A stretch of DNA of 31,373 bases, taken from Rikenellaceae bacterium (lineage in GTDB: Bacteria; Bacteroidota; Bacteroidia; Bacteroidales; UBA932). Made by a program: the position numbers and the translations under genes. The notes below the pieces were generated by a model. It had not been told where the DNA came from. It worked only from the letters and a program-made list of their open reading frames with translations, and made no database searches. The stretch covers positions 1 to 31,373 of the forward strand of contig CAAGHY010000202.1 in assembly GCA_900769735.1 (NCBI GenBank), written 5' to 3'. This document shows, in pieces, positions 1 through 7,076 of this stretch. Position 1 is the stretch's first letter. Each line of letters starts with the position of its first letter.

Positions 1-1444
1 ATTTCTCTTTGCTTGCGTAAACTGAAGTGTTGAACAAATCATCTACAAATGCATCAATGCTGCCGCCAAACTTGCTCTCAATTGTTGCAAAGAATGCAGG
101 GTGGTATTTTGCATCAACCTTCTCTTTGTAGATGGCAATCATTTTCTTTGCAAGCTTGCGGTCTGTATCAACAGAGTAATCTTTGAAGAATGCATCCATG
201 CCGCCTCTTTTTGCAGAAACAGGAGCCTTGATAAGCTCAATTGCAGAAAGTGACTCGCTGATATATCTGTAAACGTATGCAACTTCAGCTCTCTCTTTAA
301 TTGTGTTGTTGATGGTCTCAACAGCTGTGCCGTATTTCTCCACACGTTTAGGATCTGCAGCAACCCACTCATTGAAAGCTTTCTCCTCAGCAGCTCTGCG
401 CTCAACAACGTTAAGCTTGCCAAAAGTCTCGTTCATACCCATCCATTTCTTCCAGCCGTTTGAAGAACCTGAATATTTGCTTGAATACTGGATTCTCACT
501 TTTGGATCAGCCTCCATATCGGCCATCCATATTTTCTGTTTCTCACCTCTAACATAAATGCTGATTGCGTTATTGATGTTCTGGGTCTCTTTAGCCTCCT
601 CACTGCTCATAAAGCGGGTAGTACGGCCAGGGAAACCAATGATCATAGCGTAATCATTCTCCTTAACACCTTTCAAAGAGATTTTCAAAGACTGTTTTGG
701 AGTGTAAGGAACGTTATCCTCAGAATACTCTGCAGGGTTGTTGTTCTTGTCTGCATAAACTCTGAACACAGAGAAGTCACCTGTGTGTCTTGGCCACATC
801 CAGTTGTCTGTATCAGCACCAAACTTACCGATTGATGAAGGAGGTGCACCTACAAAACGGATATCCTTGAAAGTTCTGCTGGTAATAAGCAGGTACATAT
901 TGTCATTGTAGAAAGAGGTAACTCTTGCAGTAAGGGTAGGATCAGCTTTGGTAGCCTCAGCTTTGATCTTCTCTACCTCTTTGTCCCAGCGTTTCTTGTA
1001 GTCAGCCTCATTCTTTGCTTTTGCAACAGCTTTGTTCAAACGCTCTGTAACATCCACAAACTTGTCAATGAAAGTAACTGAAAGACCTTTTGCAGGAAGC
1101 TCCTCAGAAAGGTTCTTTGCCCAGTAACCGTCTTTAAGGTAATCGTGCTCAACAGAGCTCAACTTCTGGATTGCACCATAACCGCAGTGGTGGTTGGTGA
1201 AAAGAAGGCCTTTGTCTGAAACAATCTCACCTGTACATCCGCCGCCAAAGTGAACGATTGCATCCTTAAGGCTGCTGTTGTTTATGCTGTAAATGTCCTC
1301 TGCAGAAAGTTTGCAACCCATCTCCTGCATCTTTTTGATGTTAAGCTTCTCCAACAAAGGAAGCAGCCACATACCCTCATCAGCCTTAACAGGCATAGTG
1401 CCCAGCAAAACGGCAAGGGCCAATAAAAATCCGAATTTTCTCAT
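1..1444 (-). CDS. S46 family dipeptidyl-peptidase (DPP7/DPP11-like), 3' end cut by the window
   Basis: S46 serine exopeptidases act in the periplasm or at the outer membrane and remove dipeptides from peptide N-termini. The frame stays open from ATG 1444 to the window edge (481 codons; the family is about 700 aa). The N-terminus is a signal peptide (MRKFGFLLAL then AVLLGTMPVKA) with likely cleavage before DEG. Catalytic landmarks visible are FTNHHCGYGAIQ (about residues 82-93, His) and DNWMWPRHTGDFSVFR (about 220-240, Asp region). The nucleophile Ser and the residue separating DPP7 (hydrophobic P1) from DPP11 (acidic P1) lie in the missing C-terminus, so specificity cannot be called. It is divergent from the glycerate kinase gene and has a good promoter at 1481-1512. 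Confidence 0.93.
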   Translation of the reverse strand, partial: MRKFGFLLALAVLLGTMPVKADEGMWLLPLLEKLNIKKMQEMGCKLSAEDIYSINNSSLKDAIVHFGGGCTGEIVSDKGLLFTNHHCGYGAIQKLSSVEHDYLKDGYWAKNLSEELPAKGLSVTFIDKFVDVTERLNKAVAKAKNEADYKKRWDKEVEKIKAEATKADPTLTARVTSFYNDNMYLLITSRTFKDIRFVGAPPSSIGKFGADTDNWMWPRHTGDFSVFRVYADKNNNPAEYSEDNVPYTPKQSLKISLKGVKENDYAMIIGFPGRTTRFMSSEEAKETQNINNAISIYVRGEKQKIWMADMEADPKVRIQYSSKYSGSSNGWKKWMGMNETFGKLNVVERRAAEEKAFNEWVAADPKRVEKYGTAVETINNTIKERAEVAYVYRYISESLSAIELIKAPVSAKRGGMDAFFKDYSVDTDRKLAKKMIAIYKEKVDAKYHPAFFATIESKFGGSIDAFVDDLFNTSVYASKEK

Positions 1445-1480
1445 AAAAATATCTATATTTATAAATTATTCTTAACCCCA

Positions 1481-1512
1481 CAAAAGTAGCAAAATGACCA
1501 CTCAAAACCAAA
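1481..1512 (-). promoter_or_regulatory. Bacteroidota-type promoter for the S46 peptidase gene
   Basis: On the minus strand, TTTG (1512-1509) is followed after 20 nt by TACTTTTG (1488-1481), an exact TAnnTTTG -7 element at the usual spacing. It would give a 5' leader of roughly 30 nt. The -33 part lies inside the first codons of the divergent glycerate kinase gene. Confidence 0.6.
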
Positions 1513-2834
1513 CCGTGTACAAAATCCTCATTGCTCCCGACAAATTCAAGGGATCCCTCACTTCCCTGCAGGCAGCCAATGCCATAAAACGTGGGATAGA
1601 GAGGGCTTTTTCCACCTCATCCTCAATGGGAGGCGAATCCATCCACGAAAAGAGTGACTTTTGTGGACAGAACGGTTGCGAAGGCGAGTCCATCCACGAA
1701 AAGGGTATCTTTTGTGGACAGAACGGTTGCGGAGGCGAATCCATCCACGAAAAGGGTGACTTTTGTGGACAGAATGGTGGCGGTAAGACCGGTTGTGATG
1801 AGCAGGGGGTGCAATTGCAGTTCCAGATAGTGGAGATTGCGGATGGAGGTGACGGCAGTCTGGATGTGGTTGCCGGCAAGGTAGATTTCCCGCAGATGGT
1901 ATCTGTTACGGTGCACGATCCTCTTTTCAGGGAGATTTCTTCCCACATTCTGCTGTATGGCGGTGGGGAGTCCCCTCTGTGTGCATTTATTGAGATGGCA
2001 AAGATTTCCGGATTGGCTATGCTGGATAAGGGGGAGCGCAATCCGCTCAATACTTCCACTTACGGATTGGGTGAGGCAATCTGTATTGCCCGCCGGATGG
2101 GCGCCAGAAAAATTACCCTTTCAATTGGTGGAAGTGCCACTGATGATTGTGGCGCCGGAATGCTTCAGGCCCTTGGTTTTGAATTCTTCAACCGTGCAGG
2201 GGAACTTATCCCTGTTCCAATCTGCGGCAAGGACCTTCAGGAAATAGCTCGTATTGATCTTCCCGATGAACCTGTAGGCTGCCGTATTGAGGTAATTTGC
2301 GATGTAGACAATCCTCTTCTTGGAGAGAATGGTGCCACTGCAGTATATGCTCCACAGAAAGGGGCAACCCCTCAGGCCTTGGAGATACTTGAGAGGGGAA
2401 AGGCCAATATGGCCGCAGTAGCCGAGGAGTGCCTGCACATTTTCCCACAGATGAAACTGCTCCCTGGTGCAGGTGCGGCAGGTGGAGTAGGTTATGCCGG
2501 AACAGCATTCCTTGGAGGGAAATTGCTCAGCGGATGGAAATTTTTTACAGAAATCACTTCGCTGGAAGAAAAGGTGCAATGGGCAGATGTTGTAATTACG
2601 GGTGAGGGAAGCGTTGATTCCCAAAGCTTGAGCGGCAAGATTGTGGGTGGTATAATGGGGCTGGCCCGCAAGTGGGATAAACCTGTGGAGATTTTCTGCG
2701 GAATCTCGTCGCTTCAGGAACTTCCTCAGGGGGTTAGATGCCACTCTCTGGCCTCAATTGAGCCGGATTTGCAGGTGTGCATGACCCAGGCCGCAGAACT
2801 TCTGGAGAAACTTGCATCAAATGTTGGGAAGTAG
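1494..2834 (+). CDS. glxK: Glycerate kinase (GlxK/GarK family) with an in-frame triple-repeat insertion
   Basis: Phosphorylates glycerate to phosphoglycerate, feeding glyoxylate/serine-derived carbon into glycolysis. Family marks are the N-terminal ILIAPDKFKGSL (11-22), IADGGDGSLDVV after the insert, SIGGSATDDCGAG from residue 210, CDVDNPLLGENGA, and TGEGSVDSQSLSGK from residue 369. At 446 aa it is about 60 aa longer than usual. The excess sits between the first helix (ending near F39) and the strand before IADGGDGS, and contains three 17-residue repeats of the GGESIHEKxDFCGQNGC type (46-62, 63-79, 80-96). Reading frame and all core motifs are intact on both sides, so it is probably functional with a surface loop. 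I see no -7 box upstream. Whether the product is 2- or 3-phosphoglycerate cannot be told. Confidence 0.92.
   Translation: MTTQNQTVYKILIAPDKFKGSLTSLQAANAIKRGIERAFSTSSSMGGESIHEKSDFCGQNGCEGESIHEKGIFCGQNGCGGESIHEKGDFCGQNGGGKTGCDEQGVQLQFQIVEIADGGDGSLDVVAGKVDFPQMVSVTVHDPLFREISSHILLYGGGESPLCAFIEMAKISGLAMLDKGERNPLNTSTYGLGEAICIARRMGARKITLSIGGSATDDCGAGMLQALGFEFFNRAGELIPVPICGKDLQEIARIDLPDEPVGCRIEVICDVDNPLLGENGATAVYAPQKGATPQALEILERGKANMAAVAEECLHIFPQMKLLPGAGAAGGVGYAGTAFLGGKLLSGWKFFTEITSLEEKVQWADVVITGEGSVDSQSLSGKIVGGIMGLARKWDKPVEIFCGISSLQELPQGVRCHSLASIEPDLQVCMTQAAELLEKLASNVGK
1629..1781 (+). repeat. Three tandem 51-bp palindromic repeats inside the glycerate kinase frame
   Basis: Units are 1629-1679, 1680-1730 and 1731-1781, differing at only a few bases. 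Each contains a hairpin: TCCAC, one bulged G, AAAAG, a 5-nt loop, CTTTT, GTGGA (in unit 1: 1642-1646, 1648-1652, loop 1653-1657, 1658-1667). The loop is AGTGA, GGTAT or GGTGA. The rest of each unit is a 25-bp linker. The unit length is a multiple of three; units 1 and 3 are stop-free in five of six frames and unit 2 in all six. This explains the long antisense open frames here. It resembles in concept a coding-compatible palindromic element such as the Rickettsia RPE, but I cannot name a known family. Confidence 0.9.
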
Positions 2835-2921
2835 TTAAGAGGTTAAGCGCGTCAAACGTGCTTGTAGGTGTTTATAGAGCGGATTGCTGCTCTCAACCTC
2901 TTGCTCTAAGGGTGCTGTTTC

Positions 2922-3536
2922 CTAAAATAACGTAGGATCCTCAAGCAACTTGTAGCTTAACCTGTGGTAAGGCGTAACGCCGTGCTGGGCAATGGCCGCG
3001 CGGTGCTCTTTGGTTGGGTAGGCCATATTGCGGTCCCAGCCGTATTGCGGGTATTCGGCTGCAATCTTCAGCATATATTCATCTCTGTAGGTTTTGGCCA
3101 GCACTGATGCTGCCGCTATGCTGGCATATTTCCCGTCTCCCTTTACCACACAAGTGTGGGGTATATCCCCGTATTTGTAGAATCTGTTGCCGTCTACCAG
3201 TATATGGGTTGGACGTACCTTCAGCATATCAAGTGCGCAGTGCATCCCTTTTATTGATGCCTTGAGGATGTTTATCCGGTCTATCTCCTGTGGAGAAATG
3301 GCACATACTCCCCACGCTATTGCCTCCTGCTCAATTATTGGGCGGAGCTTTTCACGCTGTTTTGCGGTAAGTTGCTTGGAGTCGTTGAGCAACGGATGGT
3401 AGAAGTCCTGGGGAAGGATTACTGCCGCTGCGTACACAGGTCCTGCCAGGCACCCGCGTCCTGCCTCATCGCATCCGGCTTCAATACTGTCGGGAAGCAT
3501 ATATGGCAATAGGGAAGTTGTGGTTTTCTCTTTCAT
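2922..3536 (-). CDS. rnhB: Ribonuclease HII
   Basis: Cleaves the RNA strand of RNA-DNA hybrids and starts ribonucleotide excision repair in the cytoplasm. The DEAGRG motif sits at residues 23-28 (catalytic D23, E24), LVDGN at 113-117 (D115), and KGDGKYASIAAASVLAKTYRD at about 132-152 (D152 likely the fourth acid). The 204-aa length is normal for a single-domain RNase HII. It lies 31 nt downstream of the XRE regulator on the same strand but has its own -7 box. It is convergent with the glycerate kinase; the 87-nt gap between them shows no convincing terminator. Confidence 0.95.
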   Translation of the reverse strand: MKEKTTTSLLPYMLPDSIEAGCDEAGRGCLAGPVYAAAVILPQDFYHPLLNDSKQLTAKQREKLRPIIEQEAIAWGVCAISPQEIDRINILKASIKGMHCALDMLKVRPTHILVDGNRFYKYGDIPHTCVVKGDGKYASIAAASVLAKTYRDEYMLKIAAEYPQYGWDRNMAYPTKEHRAAIAQHGVTPYHRLSYKLLEDPTLF

Positions 3537-3541
3537 ACTGG

Positions 3542-3549
3542 CAAAGGTA
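3542..3549 (-). promoter_or_regulatory. -7 element TACCTTTG, 5 nt before the rnhB start codon
   Basis: Exact TAnnTTTG on the minus strand, followed by CCAGT and then ATG. No matching -33 TTG is seen. If used, transcription would begin almost at the start codon. Confidence 0.4.
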
Positions 3550-3567
3550 ATCTTTTTGGGGGAAGAT

Positions 3568-3927
3568 TTATTTTGCCCTTTTTACATATCCGTCATATTT
3601 TTCTGTAAGGAGCAGGATGCGTTGTTTGAGAATGGAGTTTTCGTTTTTCAGAACCTCAATTTGTGAATGGAATTTTTGTCTTTCAATGTCTGCAAGTGAC
3701 ATTCCTGTATTGAAATCCTCTTCAAGCATAAGTTCTTCAACGGATACTTCCAGAATTTTTGCAATTTTCCACAGACGGGTGTTTACCAGTATGGTTTTTC
3801 CCTTTTCCAGCTTCCTGAAAGAGTTGTTTGAAATGCCCAGCAATTGGGCCATCTTCTCCTGTGAGATCCCCTTTTTGCGCCTGATTTCCCAAATCTTCTC
3901 TTTTATGGAGCTGTTGTTTTTCATCAT
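3568..3927 (-). CDS. XRE-family helix-turn-helix regulator with C-terminal coiled coil
   Basis: A 119-aa DNA-binding protein. Residues about 9-65 form a Cro/CI-type HTH (IRRKKGISQEKMAQLLGISN, then a helix with FRKLEKGKT). Residues about 80-112 form a short heptad-rich helix (IERQKFHSQIEVLKNENSIL and on) that probably dimerises. The ORF opens with two Met codons. A TATTTTTG box ends 2 nt before the first and 5 nt before the second, so Met2 (3924) may be the real start. It sits upstream of rnhB on the same strand and opposite the EF-G paralogue. Its target is unknown; it could act on its own promoter or the adjacent 185-bp intergenic region. Confidence 0.8.
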   Translation of the reverse strand: MMKNNSSIKEKIWEIRRKKGISQEKMAQLLGISNNSFRKLEKGKTILVNTRLWKIAKILEVSVEELMLEEDFNTGMSLADIERQKFHSQIEVLKNENSILKQRILLLTEKYDGYVKRAK

Positions 3928-3929
3928 CG

Positions 3930-3937
3930 CAAAAATA
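3930..3937 (-). promoter_or_regulatory. -7 element TATTTTTG abutting the XRE gene start
   Basis: Exact TAnnTTTG on the minus strand, followed by CGATGATG. No -33 element at standard spacing was found. It suggests a leaderless or nearly leaderless mRNA. Confidence 0.35.
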
Positions 3938-4112
3938 CTACCCCTCAGGGAGCAATGTGCACAACTAAAAGTTGTTAAAATTATAAGGATGAGAGGTTAT
4001 TTGTATTGGTGCATTGTATTTTGAAAAAAATTTTTTTAAATTTGAAACCACTTTTTCTAAAAGTTTATAAGCAAATAAAATACAAAACACTTTAAATACT
4101 ATTTTACACAAA
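3938..4112 (+). promoter_or_regulatory. AT-rich upstream region of the EF-G paralogue, no recognisable -7 box
   Basis: This stretch holds a direct repeat of TTGTATT (4001-4007, 4014-4020) and a run of seven A followed by seven T (about 4024-4037) that could form an AT stem in the leader. I find no TAnnTTTG on the plus strand. From memory of published work, Bacteroides fusA2 needs the activator Cur. A weak, activator-dependent promoter here would fit but is not shown by the sequence. Confidence 0.3.
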
Positions 4113-6266
4113 ATGAAAACATACAATACTAGTAACGTACGTAATGTGGTGTTGTTGGGAAGCTCCAAATCGGGAAAAACCACATTTGCGGAGACAATGA
4201 TGTTCGAGGGTAAGGTCATTGAGAGAAGAGGTACAATTGAGGGTAAGAACACAATGAGTGACAATACCGAGATTGAGCAGATTTACCAGAGATCCATTTA
4301 TTCTACACTTCTATACACTGAGTTCCTTGATACAAAATTCAATATCATTGACACTCCGGGTTCAGATGACTTCGTAGGCGGTGTATATTCAGCTTTCTCA
4401 GTTGCAGAGAACGGTATCCTTCTTGTAAATGCAACTCAGGGTGTTGAGGTTGGTACAGAGATTTTCGCACGCCACGCCGTTAAACATCAGAAACCTCTTA
4501 TCATTGCCGTTAACCAGTTGGATCACGAGAAACAGGACTGGCAGGCAACCATCGATTCATTGAAAGCTACTTTTGGAAATAAAGTTGTTCTTGTTCAGTA
4601 TCCGGTTAACCCAGGTACTAACTTTGACACTTTCATTGATGTTTTGAAAATGAAAATGTACAAGTTCAAAGATGAGAACGGTACACGTGAGTCATTTGAG
4701 ATTCCAGAAGAGTATAAAGAGGAGGCTCAGGCACTTCACCAGCAGCTTGTAGAGATGTCTGCTGAGAATGACGAGACTTTGATGGAGACTTTCTTTGAGA
4801 AAGGCCAGCTTACTGAGGATGAAATCAGAGCAGGTATGAAAGTGGGTATGCAGCTAGGTGATATCCTTCCTGTATTCTGCTTGTCAGCTAAGAAAGATAT
4901 TGGTGTGAAACGTATTATGGAGTTTACAATCAACGCAGGTATCACTCCTGACAAAGTTGAGAACAAACTTAAAGACGGTTCAACAGTAAAAGTTGATTCA
5001 GAGGGTCCTACTTCTATCTTCGTTTACAAGACTGCACAGGAGCAGCACTTGGGTGATGTTTCATACTTCAAGGTAATGAGCGGTAAGCTTACTGAGGGTA
5101 TGGATGTTGTTAACCCTGAGACTGGCGCTAAAGAGAGAATTGCTCAGATTTATGCTGTAGCAGGTAAGAAACGTGAGAAAGTTACTGAGGTAATGGCAGG
5201 TGACATTGCTTGTACAGTTAAACTTAAATCAGTTAAAACAGGTCAGACTCTTTGCGCTCCTAACTGCGAGCATACATTTGAGCCAACCCATTTCCCTGCA
5301 CCTAAATTCCGTACAGCTATCAAAGCTAAAGTTGAGAAAGATGAGGAGAAATTGGGCGAGTTGTTGAATAAGGCAAATGCTGAGGATCCTACTATCATTG
5401 TAGAGTACTCAAAAGAGTTGAAACAGACTATCATCAGCGGTCAGGGTGAGCACCATATCAATATCCTTAAATGGCAGCTTACTAATACCAATAAGATTGA
5501 GGTTGACTTGTTTGCTCCAAGAATTCCTTACCGTGAGACCATTACTAAAGTTGCTACTGCAGACTACCGTCATAAGAAACAGTCTGGTGGAGCTGGTCAG
5601 TTTGGTGAGGTTCACATCCTTATTGAGCCGTACTATGAGGGCGCTCCTGAGAACAACAAGTTTAAAGTTAACGGCCAGGATATGGTTCTTAACGTTAAAG
5701 GTAAAGAGGAGTATCCACTTGAGTGGGGCGGTAAATTGGAGTACTACAACTGTATTGTAGGTGGTGCAATTGACGCACGCTTCATGCCAGCTATCCTTAA
5801 AGGTATTATGGAGAAAATGAACGAGGGTCCTCTAACAGGTTCTTACGCACGTGATATTAGAGTTTACGTTTATGATGGTAAGATGCACCCGGTTGATTCA
5901 AATGAGATGGCGTTCAAACTTGCATCACGTAATGCATTCAAAGAGGCGTTCAAACAGGCTGGTCCAAAAATTATGGAGCCTATCTACAATGTAGAGGTAC
6001 TTGTACCTAGCGATTGTATGGGTGATGTAATGAGTGATTTGCAGAACCGCCGTGCTATGATTGAGGGTATGAACAGTGTTAAAGGATTTGAGGTTCTTAA
6101 AGCAAGAGTTCCACTTGCAGAGCTTTACAAATACTCAACATCTCTAAGCTCTCTAACCAGCGGTAGAGCAACATTTACAATGGAGTTTGCAGATTACCAG
6201 CAGGTACCTGCAGATGTTCAGGAGAAACTTCTTAAAGCTTACGAGGCTGAGGAGAAAGACGAGTAA
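4113..6266 (+). CDS. fusA2: Elongation factor G paralogue (EF-G2 type) with altered GTPase site
   Basis: Ribosomal translocation factor of the EF-G fold, 717 aa, with all five domains present (SGGAGQFGEV in domain IV, HPVDSNEMAFKLA near its tip, EVLVPSDCMGDVMSDLQNRR in domain V). The G domain departs from housekeeping EF-G. The P-loop is GSSKSGKTT (16-24) instead of GHIDAGKTT. Switch I has R60-S61-I62-Y63 where RGIT is expected, so the Mg-binding Thr is missing. Switch II is DTPGSDDF (80-87), with Ser84 in place of the catalytic His. G4 is NQLD (134-137). This matches the Bacteroides EF-G2 class reported to support translocation without GTP hydrolysis; equating function is inference. Arg codons are only CGT, CGC and AGA, suggesting high expression. 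An intrinsic terminator follows. Confidence 0.93.
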   Translation: MKTYNTSNVRNVVLLGSSKSGKTTFAETMMFEGKVIERRGTIEGKNTMSDNTEIEQIYQRSIYSTLLYTEFLDTKFNIIDTPGSDDFVGGVYSAFSVAENGILLVNATQGVEVGTEIFARHAVKHQKPLIIAVNQLDHEKQDWQATIDSLKATFGNKVVLVQYPVNPGTNFDTFIDVLKMKMYKFKDENGTRESFEIPEEYKEEAQALHQQLVEMSAENDETLMETFFEKGQLTEDEIRAGMKVGMQLGDILPVFCLSAKKDIGVKRIMEFTINAGITPDKVENKLKDGSTVKVDSEGPTSIFVYKTAQEQHLGDVSYFKVMSGKLTEGMDVVNPETGAKERIAQIYAVAGKKREKVTEVMAGDIACTVKLKSVKTGQTLCAPNCEHTFEPTHFPAPKFRTAIKAKVEKDEEKLGELLNKANAEDPTIIVEYSKELKQTIISGQGEHHINILKWQLTNTNKIEVDLFAPRIPYRETITKVATADYRHKKQSGGAGQFGEVHILIEPYYEGAPENNKFKVNGQDMVLNVKGKEEYPLEWGGKLEYYNCIVGGAIDARFMPAILKGIMEKMNEGPLTGSYARDIRVYVYDGKMHPVDSNEMAFKLASRNAFKEAFKQAGPKIMEPIYNVEVLVPSDCMGDVMSDLQNRRAMIEGMNSVKGFEVLKARVPLAELYKYSTSLSSLTSGRATFTMEFADYQQVPADVQEKLLKAYEAEEKDE

Positions 6267-6288
6267 CATCTTCCTTGCAGATAAATAC

Positions 6289-6323
6289 AAAACAGGCGGC
6301 AACCGTAAGGTGCCGCCTGTTTT
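6289..6323 (+). terminator. Intrinsic terminator after the EF-G paralogue
   Basis: Perfect 13-bp stem, AAAACAGGCGGCA (6289-6301) and TGCCGCCTGTTTT (6311-6323), with a 9-nt loop, followed by ACTTTTG. It begins 22 nt after the stop codon. Confidence 0.85.
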
Positions 6324-6384
6324 ACTTTTGTGAGGGTCATGAATTTTGCATTATCCATTTCCGGAAGCAATGCAATTTTTGTTG

Positions 6385-6392
6385 TATCTTTG
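6385..6392 (+). promoter_or_regulatory. -7 element TATCTTTG, 6 nt before lolD
   Basis: Exact TAnnTTTG followed by GGCATT and ATG 6399. Its position supports 6399 over the upstream in-frame ATG (6330), which would sit before the promoter. Confidence 0.5.
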
Positions 6393-6398
6393 GGCATT

Positions 6399-7058
6399 AT
6401 GATAAAGGTAGAGAACATACACAAATCTTTTGGGAGCCTGGAGGTTCTCAAGGGGGTGGATCTGCACGTTTCAAAGGGAGAGGTGGTGAGTATTGTGGGG
6501 GCAAGCGGTGCGGGAAAATCCACTTTGCTGAATATTATGGGTTCCCTGATGCAACCGTCGGGAGGAAAAGTACTCATAGGGGGTACTGATATCTTTGCTC
6601 TTGGGGCAAAGGAGCTGGCGGCATTCAGGAACAGGGAGATTGGATTTGTGTTCCAGTTCCATCACCTTTTGCCGGAGTTCACTGCTTTGGAGAATGTGGT
6701 TATGCCAGCCCTTATCGGAGGGGCAAAGTGGGGAAGCAAGGAGGTTGAAGCCAGGGCCAGAATGCTTCTTGAAGATTTGGGTGTAGGGAAGAGGATGCAT
6801 CACAAGCCTATGCAGATGAGTGGAGGCGAGCAGCAGAGGGTGGCAGTGGCCCGTGCCCTTATGAACAATCCGGCAGTACTTTTTGCAGATGAGCCAAGCG
6901 GTAACCTTGACAGCCGCAACAAGGAGGAGCTTCATAACCTTTTTTTCAAATTGAGGGAAAAGTACGGCCAAACTATAGTTATTGTTACCCACGAGATGGA
7001 TCTGGCGCAGAAATGTGACCGTTGCATTGAGATGAAGGATGGGCAGATAATAAAATAA
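6399..7058 (+). CDS. lolD: LolD-type ABC transporter ATP-binding protein
   Basis: ATPase of the MacB/LolD group; in Bacteroidota this form is usually assigned to lipoprotein release from the inner membrane. Walker A is GASGAGKS (34-41), Q-loop Gln86, signature SGGEQQ (141-146), Walker B VLFADEP (160-166), D-loop SGNLD, H-loop His198. With the start at ATG 6399 the protein begins MIKVENIHKSFG and is 219 aa, the family norm. The in-frame ATG at 6330 would add 23 residues not expected in the family and lies upstream of the -7 box. No LolC/E permease gene is in the window. The methyltransferase gene follows after 18 nt, so the two may be co-transcribed. The substrate is not proven by sequence. 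Confidence 0.88.
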   Translation: MIKVENIHKSFGSLEVLKGVDLHVSKGEVVSIVGASGAGKSTLLNIMGSLMQPSGGKVLIGGTDIFALGAKELAAFRNREIGFVFQFHHLLPEFTALENVVMPALIGGAKWGSKEVEARARMLLEDLGVGKRMHHKPMQMSGGEQQRVAVARALMNNPAVLFADEPSGNLDSRNKEELHNLFFKLREKYGQTIVIVTHEMDLAQKCDRCIEMKDGQIIK

Positions 7059-7076
7059 TGCATTTTTTTCTTCCCG

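Noticed and set aside
1502..2059. 185-codon minus-strand frame with repeated FCPQKSPFSWMDSP
   Set aside because: It is the antisense shadow of the glycerate kinase repeats; the plus frame has clear family motifs on both sides.
2835..2921. AAGAGGTT / AACCTCTT inverted repeat between glxK and rnhB as a terminator
   Set aside because: Arms are 51 nt apart and no U tract follows; pairing is likely chance.
6330..6398. Upstream in-frame ATG extending lolD by 23 residues
   Set aside because: It precedes the -7 box and adds residues not found in the family start MIKVENIHKSFG.
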